Assembly: GCA_000435175.1 (NCBI GenBank)
Contig: FR880036.1
Location: forward strand, 1-61,401
Length of the DNA: 61,401 nt
Direction of reading: 5' to 3'
From: Clostridium sp. CAG:245
GTDB lineage: Bacteria; Bacillota; Clostridia; TANB77; CAG-508
Of this stretch, positions 1 through 6,648 are shown in pieces (the stretch's first letter is position 1; every line of letters begins with the position of its first letter). A program made the translations under genes and the position numbers. The notes under the pieces were generated by a model. The model did no database searches. It saw only the letters and a list, made by a program, of their open reading frames with translations, and was not told the DNA's origin.

Positions 1-124
1 CCTTTTTTATTATTCCATCATCACCTAATACGATATTGATACTTACTCCTGCTAATATCATCAATACTACTATTGTTATTACTAATGCTATTAACGTTAT
101 TCCTTTCATTTCTTTTGTTTTCAT
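1..124 (-). CDS. Prepilin-like protein, N-terminal fragment cut by window edge
   Basis: The minus strand from the ATG at 124 reads MKTKEMKGITLIALVITI and continues through a hydrophobic helix to GDDGIIKK before the window ends. This is nearly identical to the start of the protein at 13045-14463. The type IV pilin-like pattern (basic residues, KG, then a long hydrophobic stretch) suggests export and handling by prepilin peptidase, although the Glu usually found at +5 is absent. Only about 41 codons are visible, so the C-terminal domain is unknown. The shared upstream palindromes suggest it belongs to the same family as the 13-kb gene and may also end in a lectin-like domain; that is inference. 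Confidence 0.75.
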   Translation of the reverse strand, partial: MKTKEMKGITLIALVITIVVLMILAGVSINIVLGDDGIIKK

Positions 125-136
125 ATCTTTTATCCT

Positions 137-181
137 TTCTTTATTTATCCCAAAGTAATGTACTTAAGGATAAATAAAGAA
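137..181. promoter_or_regulatory. Long palindrome in the leader of the prepilin-like gene
   Basis: A perfect 14-bp inverted repeat (TTCTTTATTTATCC at 137-150 and its complement at 168-181) encloses AAGTA-ATG-TACTT, all centred on 159 and 13 nt upstream of the start codon. It could be an RNA hairpin in the leader or an operator. The inner motif matches the palindromes at 330-350, 14490-14506 and 14672-14688. Apart from these palindromes I see no gene in 125-438. Confidence 0.6.
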
Positions 182-329
182 ATTTAAAAATAGCTATACC
201 TATAACATGTTCACCATTTTATTGCAGAATTATTACAGTTAAATTTCAAAATTATATCATTTTCTTTTTTTGTTTCTAACCACTTGATATAATTGCATTC
301 AAATGATATCTTATATATAAAATAAATTG

Positions 330-350
330 CCTTAAGTACATTACTTAAGG
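330..350. promoter_or_regulatory. Distal CCTTAAGTA-CAT-TACTTAAGG palindrome
   Basis: A perfect 9-bp inverted repeat with a 3-bp centre lies 181 bp from the centre of the 137-181 palindrome. The same pair with the same spacing (182 bp) lies upstream of the 13-kb gene. It is operator-like. On the plus strand it is followed by a T-rich stretch, so a weak terminator is an alternative. Confidence 0.55.
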
Positions 351-438
351 ACTTTTTATATATTATTTTTTTATTTAACACTAAATATTTTTTCTATTAA
401 ATTTTCTTTTATATTTGATTATTTTTTGTTTTCTTACA

Positions 439-873
439 TTATTGTTTCTTTTCTATCATATCTTCTAAAGTATGCCATGCTAGCAGTGCACATTTTACTC
501 TTGCTGGCATATTTGATACATTTTTTAAAGCTATTGCTTCGTCAAGTTTTTTTAATTCTGCTTCGTCAGTTATTTCTCTTTTTATCATTCCAATAAAAGT
601 ATCTATAATTTGCTTTGCTTCTTCAACTGTTTTACCTTTTAGAGTATCTATCATTATTGAAGTAGAAGCTTGAGAAATAGCACATCCATGTCCAGAAAAA
701 GCCATATCTTCTATAATATCACCATTTAGCTTTACCTGCAATTCTATCTCATCACCACAGTTTGGATTATGTCCCATTTCACACAAATCACAAGTTTCTA
801 GTTTTTTCTTATTGTATGAATTCATGCTATGTTCCATTATTAAATCATTATATACATCTTGTAAATCGTCCAT
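439..873 (-). CDS. sufU: SufU-type iron-sulfur assembly protein
   Basis: A 144-residue IscU/SufU family protein. The conserved cysteines are in NPNCGDEIE, GHGCAISQAS and ARVKCALLAW, with the Asp after the first Cys; this is the zinc and sulfur-transfer set of Gram-positive SufU. In that family SufU accepts persulfide sulfur from SufS and passes it to the SufBCD scaffold. The start at 873 is chosen because AAAGGACAAAAA precedes it; a longer frame up to 930 would run into a palindromic repeat. It is the last gene of the suf operon, separated from sufS by one 29-bp repeat. Confidence 0.93.
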   Translation of the reverse strand: MDDLQDVYNDLIMEHSMNSYNKKKLETCDLCEMGHNPNCGDEIELQVKLNGDIIEDMAFSGHGCAISQASTSIMIDTLKGKTVEEAKQIIDTFIGMIKREITDEAELKKLDEAIALKNVSNMPARVKCALLAWHTLEDMIEKKQ

Positions 874-922
874 TTTTTGTCCTTTCTTTATCAAATGTAA
901 TTTTATAGCGAATATATTTTTT

Positions 923-951
923 CGCCCCAAAAATGGCGTCCCTATTGGGCG
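923..951. repeat. 29-bp palindromic repeat, copy 1
   Basis: Imperfect palindrome with outer arms like CGCCCAA and TTGGGCG and an inner GGCGTCCC core, flanked by TT and AAAA. It lies between sufU and sufS, 5 bp after the sufS stop codon. Eight copies of this family occur in the window. Confidence 0.8.
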
Positions 952-956
952 AAAAT

Positions 957-2171
957 TTAACGTTTTATAAATTTTTCAAATTTTGAGTAAGCAAATTTTA
1001 TTGCGTCTACTAGTCTATCTACATCTTCCTTGGTGTTGTATATGCTAAAGCTTGCTCTACATGTTGAGTCTATTCCCATATATCTTAATAATGGCTGTGC
1101 GCAATGGTTTCCAGACCTTACACAAACTCCTTTAAAATCTAGCATGCTTGCAACATCGTGTGGGTGTACGCCTTTTATGTTGAATGATATTACCGATGAA
1201 TGATTTTCTTCATTTGGGCTCATGTATAAGTCTAGGTAATTTAGTTTTGATAGTTCTTGTCTTGCATAGCTTACTACTTCTTTTTCTATTTTTTCTATAT
1301 TGTCATATCCAACTTTGTTTATATAGTCTATTGCCGCTCCAAGCCCTACAACGCCTTCTACATTTTGTGTTCCAGCTTCGAATTTGTTTGGAAGTGGAGC
1401 AAATGTTGTGTCTTGTTCGTAAACATATTCAATCATGTCGCCACCCATTAAGAATGGATTCATGTTGTTTAATAATTTTTCTTTTCCATATAATACACCT
1501 ATTCCAAGTGGAGCAAACATTTTGTGTCCTGAGAATACTACAAAATCTGCATCTAAATCCTGTACATTAATTTTCATGTGAGGTATGCTTTGAGAAGCAT
1601 CTACAATTACTACTGCTCCCTTTTTATGTGCATATTTTATTATTTCTTTTACATTATTTATTGTTCCTAGCACGTTTGATACATGTGTAATTCCAACTAT
1701 TTTTGTCTTATCTGTTATATTGTTTTCGATTTCTTCTTTCGACAATTCAAATTCGTCATTTATATACATGTATTTCAGACTTGCACCAGTCTTTTTAGTA
1801 ACATATTGCCATGGTACTAAGTTAGAATGATGTTCCATTATTGAAAGTACGACTTCGTCACCTTCTTTTAGATTGTCTAAGCCATATGAATATGCAATTA
1901 AATTCAAGCTTTCACTCGCATTTTTAGAAAATATTATCTCATTTGCTTTTCTAGCATTTATAAACTTGGCAATCTTTTCCCTTGTTCCTTCATACACATT
2001 TGTTGCGTCTATACTAAGAGAATACGCACCTCTGTGTGGGTTTGCATTGTTATGCTCATAAAACTCATCGATTGCATCAATAACATATTGTGGCTTTTGA
2101 GTTGTAGCACCACTATCTAAATATGTAATGTTTCTATTATTAAAAATCGGAAAATCCTTTTTATAATCCAT
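957..2171 (-). CDS. sufS: Cysteine desulfurase SufS
   Basis: A 404-residue class V aminotransferase-fold enzyme using pyridoxal phosphate. It would release sulfur from cysteine as a persulfide for iron-sulfur assembly in the cytoplasm. The PLP lysine is in SGHKMFAP, the histidine before it in MEHHSN, and the catalytic cysteine in RSGNHCAQPLL, the group II SufS/CsdA pattern (most members have GHHC; here GNHC). The length is normal for the family. AAGGAAGG precedes the ATG. It lies between sufD and sufU, matching the known SufS-SufU partnership. Confidence 0.95.
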   Translation of the reverse strand: MDYKKDFPIFNNRNITYLDSGATTQKPQYVIDAIDEFYEHNNANPHRGAYSLSIDATNVYEGTREKIAKFINARKANEIIFSKNASESLNLIAYSYGLDNLKEGDEVVLSIMEHHSNLVPWQYVTKKTGASLKYMYINDEFELSKEEIENNITDKTKIVGITHVSNVLGTINNVKEIIKYAHKKGAVVIVDASQSIPHMKINVQDLDADFVVFSGHKMFAPLGIGVLYGKEKLLNNMNPFLMGGDMIEYVYEQDTTFAPLPNKFEAGTQNVEGVVGLGAAIDYINKVGYDNIEKIEKEVVSYARQELSKLNYLDLYMSPNEENHSSVISFNIKGVHPHDVASMLDFKGVCVRSGNHCAQPLLRYMGIDSTCRASFSIYNTKEDVDRLVDAIKFAYSKFEKFIKR

Positions 2172-2234
2172 TTTAAAATCCTTCCTTTAATAAATACTGG
2201 AATATGCTTGATATATCTCAATTTTATTAAAACA

Positions 2235-3272
2235 TTATAGTCTTTTATCAATTTCTTGTAAAATTTCTGTTTTTATTTCTTCATCTTGTATTTTTTCTAT
2301 AATTTTGTTGAAGTTTGCTTTTACAAGTAGTCTTACCGCTTCTTTGTAACTTAATCCTCTGCTCATTATATAAAATACTGCAGATTCATCAACCTTTCCA
2401 GACGCTGTTGAGTGGTTTCCTTCTACATCTGCTTCTGTACATAAAAGCATTGGAAGTGCTATTGATTTTGCCTTGCCTGATAATAACATGCAATATTCGT
2501 TCTCGTTTCCTTTTGCTTTTTTGCAACCTTTTTTGAAATCGATTGTTCCTTTGAAATTTTTCTTACTGCTATCTTTCAAAGCTCCTTGTACATCTATATC
2601 GACATTTGTTTTTTCTCCACGTAAGTGTACAATGTAATTTAAATCTTTCACTTGTGAACCTTGTCCTAAGTAAATAGTTTTCAAATCATTATCCGCTTTA
2701 TTTCCAATAGCATTAGAAAAATAATTAGAAATACTTTCCTTTGCGCCTATATCAATTAACTTATGATATACTTTTGAGTCTGCTTCGATATCATTCTCAT
2801 AACTCTCGATGTTAGTAGACACATCATTTAGCAAATTTACAACAGTTACATTTATCTTAGCACCATTGCTAGCAAATGTTCTTATAATTCCCGCATGAAA
2901 ACATTCCTTTTCAGTCTCCGACTTGTACTCAATAACAACATTTATATTTTTACTAGCAACAATATCAATTTGATTTAAAAGAACTTGGCTATCTTCATCA
3001 AAAGTATATGTAATTTTAACATTCTCGGCTTTCTGATTGTTTACAATTCTAATTTTGCTATTAGCCTTAGAAAAAAATATATTTTCTAGCTCTTTATTAT
3101 TTCCAAAAACTAATTCTCTATTCGAAACAGCTTCATCTATTTCACTGTTTTCCTTTATAATTTGAACATTTTCAAACTCTGGAATTATTTTTGGAATTTG
3201 TGCATCTATTTCTATATTATTTATTCTAAAATTATTTGCCGTTCTAATAGGCGTTTCATTTAATTTTAGCAT
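2235..3272 (-). CDS. sufD: SufD-like component of the SufBCD scaffold
   Basis: A 345-residue SufBD family protein, shorter and more divergent than SufB. The diagnostic C-terminal region is clear: CTEADVEGNHSTASGKVD, then VFYIMSRGLSYKEAVRLLV. In the family SufD pairs with SufB and two SufC subunits to build clusters. The His in EGNHS matches the SufD histidine implicated in iron handling. Start chosen after GGATTGAGGTA. Its position between sufB and sufS supports SufD rather than a second SufB. Confidence 0.88.
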   Translation of the reverse strand: MLKLNETPIRTANNFRINNIEIDAQIPKIIPEFENVQIIKENSEIDEAVSNRELVFGNNKELENIFFSKANSKIRIVNNQKAENVKITYTFDEDSQVLLNQIDIVASKNINVVIEYKSETEKECFHAGIIRTFASNGAKINVTVVNLLNDVSTNIESYENDIEADSKVYHKLIDIGAKESISNYFSNAIGNKADNDLKTIYLGQGSQVKDLNYIVHLRGEKTNVDIDVQGALKDSSKKNFKGTIDFKKGCKKAKGNENEYCMLLSGKAKSIALPMLLCTEADVEGNHSTASGKVDESAVFYIMSRGLSYKEAVRLLVKANFNKIIEKIQDEEIKTEILQEIDKRL

Positions 3273-3290
3273 TACCTCAATCCTTTCTTT

Positions 3291-3319
3291 CGCCCAATAG
3301 GGACGCCCCTTTTTGAGCG
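3291..3319. repeat. 29-bp palindromic repeat, copy 2 (reverse orientation)
   Basis: CGCCCAATAGGG-type copy, inverted relative to copy 1, ending 1 bp from the sufB stop codon. One outer arm carries a GGG to GAG change that weakens the stem. Confidence 0.8.
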
Positions 3320-3320
3320 A

Positions 3321-4721
3321 TTATCCTATTGCACCTTGCAATTCTAAGTTTATTAGGTTATTCATTTCTACCGCATATTCCACTGGTAATTCTTTCGAAA
3401 TTGGATATGCAAATCCTCTTACTATCATGGCTTTTGCATCTTCTTCTGATAATCCTCTGCTCATTAAGTAGAATATTTCTTTATCACTTATTTTTCCTAT
3501 TTTAGCCTCGTGTGAAAATTCTACTTCATCAGTTCTTATATCGTTTACAGGAATTGTGTCTGAACGTGATATGTCATCTAACATTAGTGATTCACAGCTT
3601 ACGCTACATTTTGAATTTTTTGCGTTTTCTGTAATTCTTACTAATGCTCTGTATGTGCAAGCTCCGCCATCTTTTGAAATTGATTTTGAATTTACAACTG
3701 ATGATGTGTTTGGTGCATTGTGAACTACTTTGAAACCTGTGTCTAGGTCTTGTCCATGTCCTGCAAATGTAATTCCTGTGTATTCTGTTTTTGCGCCTTC
3801 TCCATTTAATATGCTCATTGGATAAAGCATTGAAACTTTAGAGCCAAACGAACCTGTAACCCAGTCAATTTGTGCATTTTTGCCTACTATTGCTTTTTTA
3901 GTATTCAAGTTCATCATGTTTTTTGACCAGTTTTCTATTGTTGAATATCTTAAATAAGCATTGTCTTTTACATATAATTCAACACAACCAGCATGAAGAT
4001 TTACCTTATTGTATTTTGGTGCTGAGCATCCTTCTATAAAGTGAAGGCTTGCTCCCTCGTCTACTATTATAAGGGTATGTTCGAATTGTCCAGACTCTGG
4101 TGAGTTTAATCTAAAATAAGATTGCAAAGGAATATCAACCTTTACCCCCTTTGGAACATATACAAAAGATCCTCCAGACCAAACAGCAGCATGAAGTGCC
4201 ACGAATTTGTGGTCATTTATTGGAACACATTTCATAAAATGCTCTCTTACTAAATCCGGATATTCTCTAACAGCAGTCTCCATGTCTGTATAGATTACTC
4301 CTTGCTTTAGCAAATCTTCTTTTATGCTATGATATACAACCTCTGAGTCATATTGAGCGCCAACACCAGCTAGAGATTTCTTCTCTGCCTCTGGAATTCC
4401 CAAATTATCGAAAGTCTTTTTTATATCTTCTGGAACATCGTCCCAGCTTGAGTTCAATTTAGATTTTGGCTTAACATATGTTGCAATCTCATCCATTTTA
4501 AGTTCAGACAAATCTGGTCCCCATGTTGGAAGTTCTAGTTTTTCGTAAGTTTCTAAAGCCTTCAGACGAATCTCTCTCATCCAGTCTGGGTCATTTTTCT
4601 TTGCTGAAATCTCTTCAACAATTTCTCTGTTAAGACCTTTCTTCATTTTAAACTCATAGTCATCTTTATTTTTTATATCATATATATTTCTATCTATATC
4701 GTCTACTTGAGTTTTTGACAT
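3321..4721 (-). CDS. sufB: SufB, iron-sulfur cluster scaffold subunit
   Basis: A 466-residue SufB. Family landmarks include the N-terminal WMREIRLKALETYEKLELPTW segment, VVYHSIKEDLLKQGVIY, the beta-helix core with HFIEGCSAPKYN, and the C-terminal FSHEAKIGKISDKEIFYLM. SufB is the main platform on which clusters form, in complex with SufC and SufD. The length matches typical Gram-positive SufB. RBS AAGAAAGGAAAG precedes the start. The gap to sufC is filled by a 122-bp element with terminal inverted repeats, so the two genes are probably still one transcript. Confidence 0.96.
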   Translation of the reverse strand: MSKTQVDDIDRNIYDIKNKDDYEFKMKKGLNREIVEEISAKKNDPDWMREIRLKALETYEKLELPTWGPDLSELKMDEIATYVKPKSKLNSSWDDVPEDIKKTFDNLGIPEAEKKSLAGVGAQYDSEVVYHSIKEDLLKQGVIYTDMETAVREYPDLVREHFMKCVPINDHKFVALHAAVWSGGSFVYVPKGVKVDIPLQSYFRLNSPESGQFEHTLIIVDEGASLHFIEGCSAPKYNKVNLHAGCVELYVKDNAYLRYSTIENWSKNMMNLNTKKAIVGKNAQIDWVTGSFGSKVSMLYPMSILNGEGAKTEYTGITFAGHGQDLDTGFKVVHNAPNTSSVVNSKSISKDGGACTYRALVRITENAKNSKCSVSCESLMLDDISRSDTIPVNDIRTDEVEFSHEAKIGKISDKEIFYLMSRGLSEEDAKAMIVRGFAYPISKELPVEYAVEMNNLINLELQGAIG

Positions 4722-4750
4722 AATCTTTCCTTTCTTGTACGTATTTTTTT

Positions 4751-4872
4751 GTTGAAAAAGAATTAAATTTTTGCAAGGAAAATGAATTTAAAAGGCAAGG
4801 GCGCATACGTGGTGTATGTAACCGCGTTTTAAATGAAATTTGACGTAGCCAAAATTGTAATTCTTTTTCAAC
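4751..4872. repeat. MITE-like element, copy A (122 bp)
   Basis: Ends are imperfect inverted repeats: GTTGAAAAAGAATTAAATTT on the left and its near-complement on the right. Inside are a nested ATTTAAAA/TTTTAAAT pair and a CATAC-GTGGT-GTATG hairpin. A related 114-bp copy sits at 38295-38408. There is no ORF. It occupies the whole sufC-sufB gap. Confidence 0.7.
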
Positions 4873-4875
4873 CCT

Positions 4876-5610
4876 TTATTTATATTGTGAATATCCATTA
4901 ACTTCAATCTCTTGTGCCAAACTTGCATCTCCAGTTTTTACAATCTTCCCATCAACTAATATATGAACATAGTCAACTTTCAAATTTTCTAATATTCTAG
5001 TATTGTGTGTAATTATTAAAACTGCATTCTCTTCATTCTTGTACATTTCTATCCCCTTAGAAACTGTTCTAACAGCATCAACATCAAGTCCAGAATCTGT
5101 TTCATCTAATATTACAAGTTTTGGTTCTAATACAAGCATTTGCAAAATTTCGTTTTTCTTTTTTTCTCCACCAGAGAACCCAACATTCAAATTTCTTTCA
5201 ATTAACTTTGGATTCATATTTAATTCTTCCATATATTTCTGAATTTGATCTCTTAACTCAAAAATTTTCACTGGCTTGTCTGTTATTTTATTTTTAGCAT
5301 ATTTCAAGAAATTTGTAGTAGATATTCCAGGTATTTCAACAGGAGATTGAAAAGACATGAATACGCCTTTTTTGGCGATTTTATCTGTTGATAAATCGCT
5401 AATATCTTCTCCTTCAAACACAACTTTTCCACTTACTTTTTTATATTCTGGATTATTCAAAATAACATTTGCAGTTGTAGATTTTCCGGCTCCATTTGGT
5501 CCCATTATTACATGAGTTTCTCCCTTATTAATCTTCAAATTCAATCCTTTTAGGATTTCCTTCTCTCCTGCTACAGCATGTAAATCTTGTATATCTAATA
5601 AATTTTCCAT
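4876..5610 (-). CDS. sufC: SufC ATPase
   Basis: A 244-residue ABC-type ATPase that powers the SufBCD scaffold; it has no membrane partner. Walker A is GPNGAGKST, the signature NVGFSGGEKKKNE, Walker B LVILDETDSGLD, and the switch histidine is in IITHN. The SGGEKKKNE and DSGLDVDAV wording is specific to SufC within the ABC superfamily. It is the first gene of the operon sufC-B-D-S-U, with the operon promoter about 120 bp upstream. RBS AGAAAGGACTTGTA. Confidence 0.96.
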   Translation of the reverse strand: MENLLDIQDLHAVAGEKEILKGLNLKINKGETHVIMGPNGAGKSTTANVILNNPEYKKVSGKVVFEGEDISDLSTDKIAKKGVFMSFQSPVEIPGISTTNFLKYAKNKITDKPVKIFELRDQIQKYMEELNMNPKLIERNLNVGFSGGEKKKNEILQMLVLEPKLVILDETDSGLDVDAVRTVSKGIEMYKNEENAVLIITHNTRILENLKVDYVHILVDGKIVKTGDASLAQEIEVNGYSQYK

Positions 5611-5732
5611 TACAAGTCCTTTCTACTAATTGATCTTTTATTTTCTAGTAGTTTTACCATTTTTTTAGCAATCTACTATATATCTTTTTCATTTACAAAA
5701 ATAATATTTGGTTTTCCTACCAAACAAATAGG

Positions 5733-5770
5733 ATTATACTACATAATCGCAGTACAGTCAATAGTTTGAC
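5733..5770 (-). promoter_or_regulatory. suf operon promoter with overlapping palindrome
   Basis: Minus-strand sigma-A promoter: TTGACT (5756-5761), 17-bp spacer, TATAAT (5733-5738). GTCAA-TAGT-TTGAC (5757-5770) overlaps the -35 box, and TTTGGT...ACCAAA (5707-5724) lies just downstream of the start. Either could bind a regulator, for example an Rrf2/IscR-type protein as is common for suf operons; the regulator itself is not visible here. Confidence 0.7.
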
Positions 5771-5808
5771 CGTATTTTATGTAATTCAAATTAAGTTCTA
5801 ACAATGGT

Positions 5809-5836
5809 AAAGACATCACACAATTGTGATGCCTTT
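5809..5836 (-). terminator. Terminator after the toxin-antitoxin pair
   Basis: Hairpin CATCACA/TGTGATG with loop CAAT, extended by AAAG/CTTT, ending in TCTTT on the minus strand, directly after the yoeB stop codon. Confidence 0.65.
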
Positions 5837-5837
5837 A

Positions 5838-6101
5838 TTAGTCATTATAATGTCCTTTGCACTGCACTATTTCAATTTGTTCGTTTGCAATTCGATAAAC
5901 TATTCTGTTTGCTTCATCAATTCTTCTACTCCAAAATCCACTTAAATCATTTTTTAATGGTTCTGGTTTACCAATTCCTGCAAACTCATTTCTTTTAATA
6001 TCAATAAGCAGTTGGTTAATTCGTTTTAATGTTTTTCTGTCTTGGTTTTGCCAATAACAATATTCTTCCCAAGCTCTCTCCGTAAACATTATATTATTCA
6101 T
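5838..6101 (-). CDS. yoeB: YoeB family toxin (ribosome-dependent mRNA endonuclease)
   Basis: An 87-residue RelE-superfamily toxin of the Txe/YoeB type. Family landmarks are W.EYCYWQNQD near the N-terminus, GIGKPEPLKNDLSGFWSRRID in the middle, and a C-terminal KGHYND carrying the conserved His. The glutamate of KPEPLK and the arginines of WSRRI fit the known catalytic set. YoeB proteins cut mRNA in the ribosomal A site. The frame overlaps the antitoxin gene by 8 bp, which implies coupled translation. The usual E-H-R before LVY is replaced by ANR, a minor deviation. Confidence 0.93.
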   Translation of the reverse strand: MNNIMFTERAWEEYCYWQNQDRKTLKRINQLLIDIKRNEFAGIGKPEPLKNDLSGFWSRRIDEANRIVYRIANEQIEIVQCKGHYND

Positions 6102-6366
6102 CCGCCATCTTCTCTAATTCTTTAAGCGACTTTTTTACGACTTTCCCCTCTTCTAATTGTTTTATTGATTCTTTTATTGCTTTTATATTATTCTCCGAAT
6201 AGAATGGATCTATTGAAACTTCAAATGGTATTCTTTTCTCTCTGCTCATTTTTCTAGCAAAAATATTAAATGCTGTACTCATCGTTATTCCAAGTTCCTT
6301 ACAGGTCTCTTCCATGCTTCTTTTCACTTCTTCGTCCATACGTACATTTACTAATGTTTGAGCCAT
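6094..6366 (-). CDS. RelB/DinJ-type antitoxin
   Basis: A 90-residue antitoxin starting MAQTLVNVRMDEEVKRSMEE, followed by GITMSTAFNIFARKMSREKRIPFEV. This is the ribbon-helix-helix RelB/DinJ pattern, a dimeric DNA-binding N-terminus that represses its own promoter, with a charged C-terminal tail that would wrap the toxin. The ATG at 6366 is chosen over a GTG three codons earlier because GAGGTGAT sits at correct spacing. YoeB is classically paired with YefM (Phd fold), so the RelB-YoeB pairing is a mixed combination. Confidence 0.9.
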   Translation of the reverse strand: MAQTLVNVRMDEEVKRSMEETCKELGITMSTAFNIFARKMSREKRIPFEVSIDPFYSENNIKAIKESIKQLEEGKVVKKSLKELEKMADE

Positions 6367-6387
6367 AATTATCACCTCTCTATTAAC

Positions 6388-6416
6388 AGTATAATTCTTT
6401 GTAAAGATTTTGTCAA
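6388..6416 (-). promoter_or_regulatory. Promoter of the toxin-antitoxin pair
   Basis: Minus-strand TTGACA (6411-6416), 17-bp spacer, TATACT (6388-6393), about 20 bp upstream of the antitoxin ribosome site. Near-consensus sigma-A promoter. Confidence 0.8.
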
Positions 6417-6489
6417 TACATCATCTTTATTTTAGTTGTATATTTTTATTATATTCTTATTTTTTTATTTAATTCATTTTTTTAATAAA

Positions 6490-6522
6490 TAAAAAAAGAT
6501 ATGCGTCTCCACACACATATCT
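6490..6522 (-). terminator. Intrinsic terminator of the ABC exporter gene
   Basis: Stem AGATATG/CATATCT with a 12-nt loop, followed on the minus strand by a run of eight T. Confidence 0.8.
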
Positions 6523-6613
6523 GATGTTTAATATCATGACCAGTTATATAATATATATTACAATGGAAACGCTTAAAAATCAATATTTTTACTAAAATAA
6601 TTATAAAAATTTT

Positions 6614-6642
6614 CGCCCAAAAAGGGGCGTCCCTATTTGGCG
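6614..6642. repeat. 29-bp palindromic repeat, copy 3
   Basis: CGCCCAA...TTTGGCG copy in the forward orientation, 6 bp after the exporter stop codon. Confidence 0.8.
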
Positions 6643-6648
6643 AAATTT

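Noticed and set aside
923..951. Intrinsic terminators formed by the 29-bp repeats
   Set aside because: They occur in both orientations, inside operons and without consistent T-runs, so termination is not their general role.
1184..1570. Plus-strand ORFs opposite sufS, smc, the helicase, pnp and other genes
   Set aside because: They lie antisense to well-supported genes, lack ribosome sites and translate into Leu/Phe/Ser-rich sequence expected from the reverse of AT-rich coding DNA.
4751..4872. Riboswitch in front of sufB
   Set aside because: A related copy at 38295 lies upstream of an unrelated gene and the ends are inverted repeats, which fits a mobile element better.
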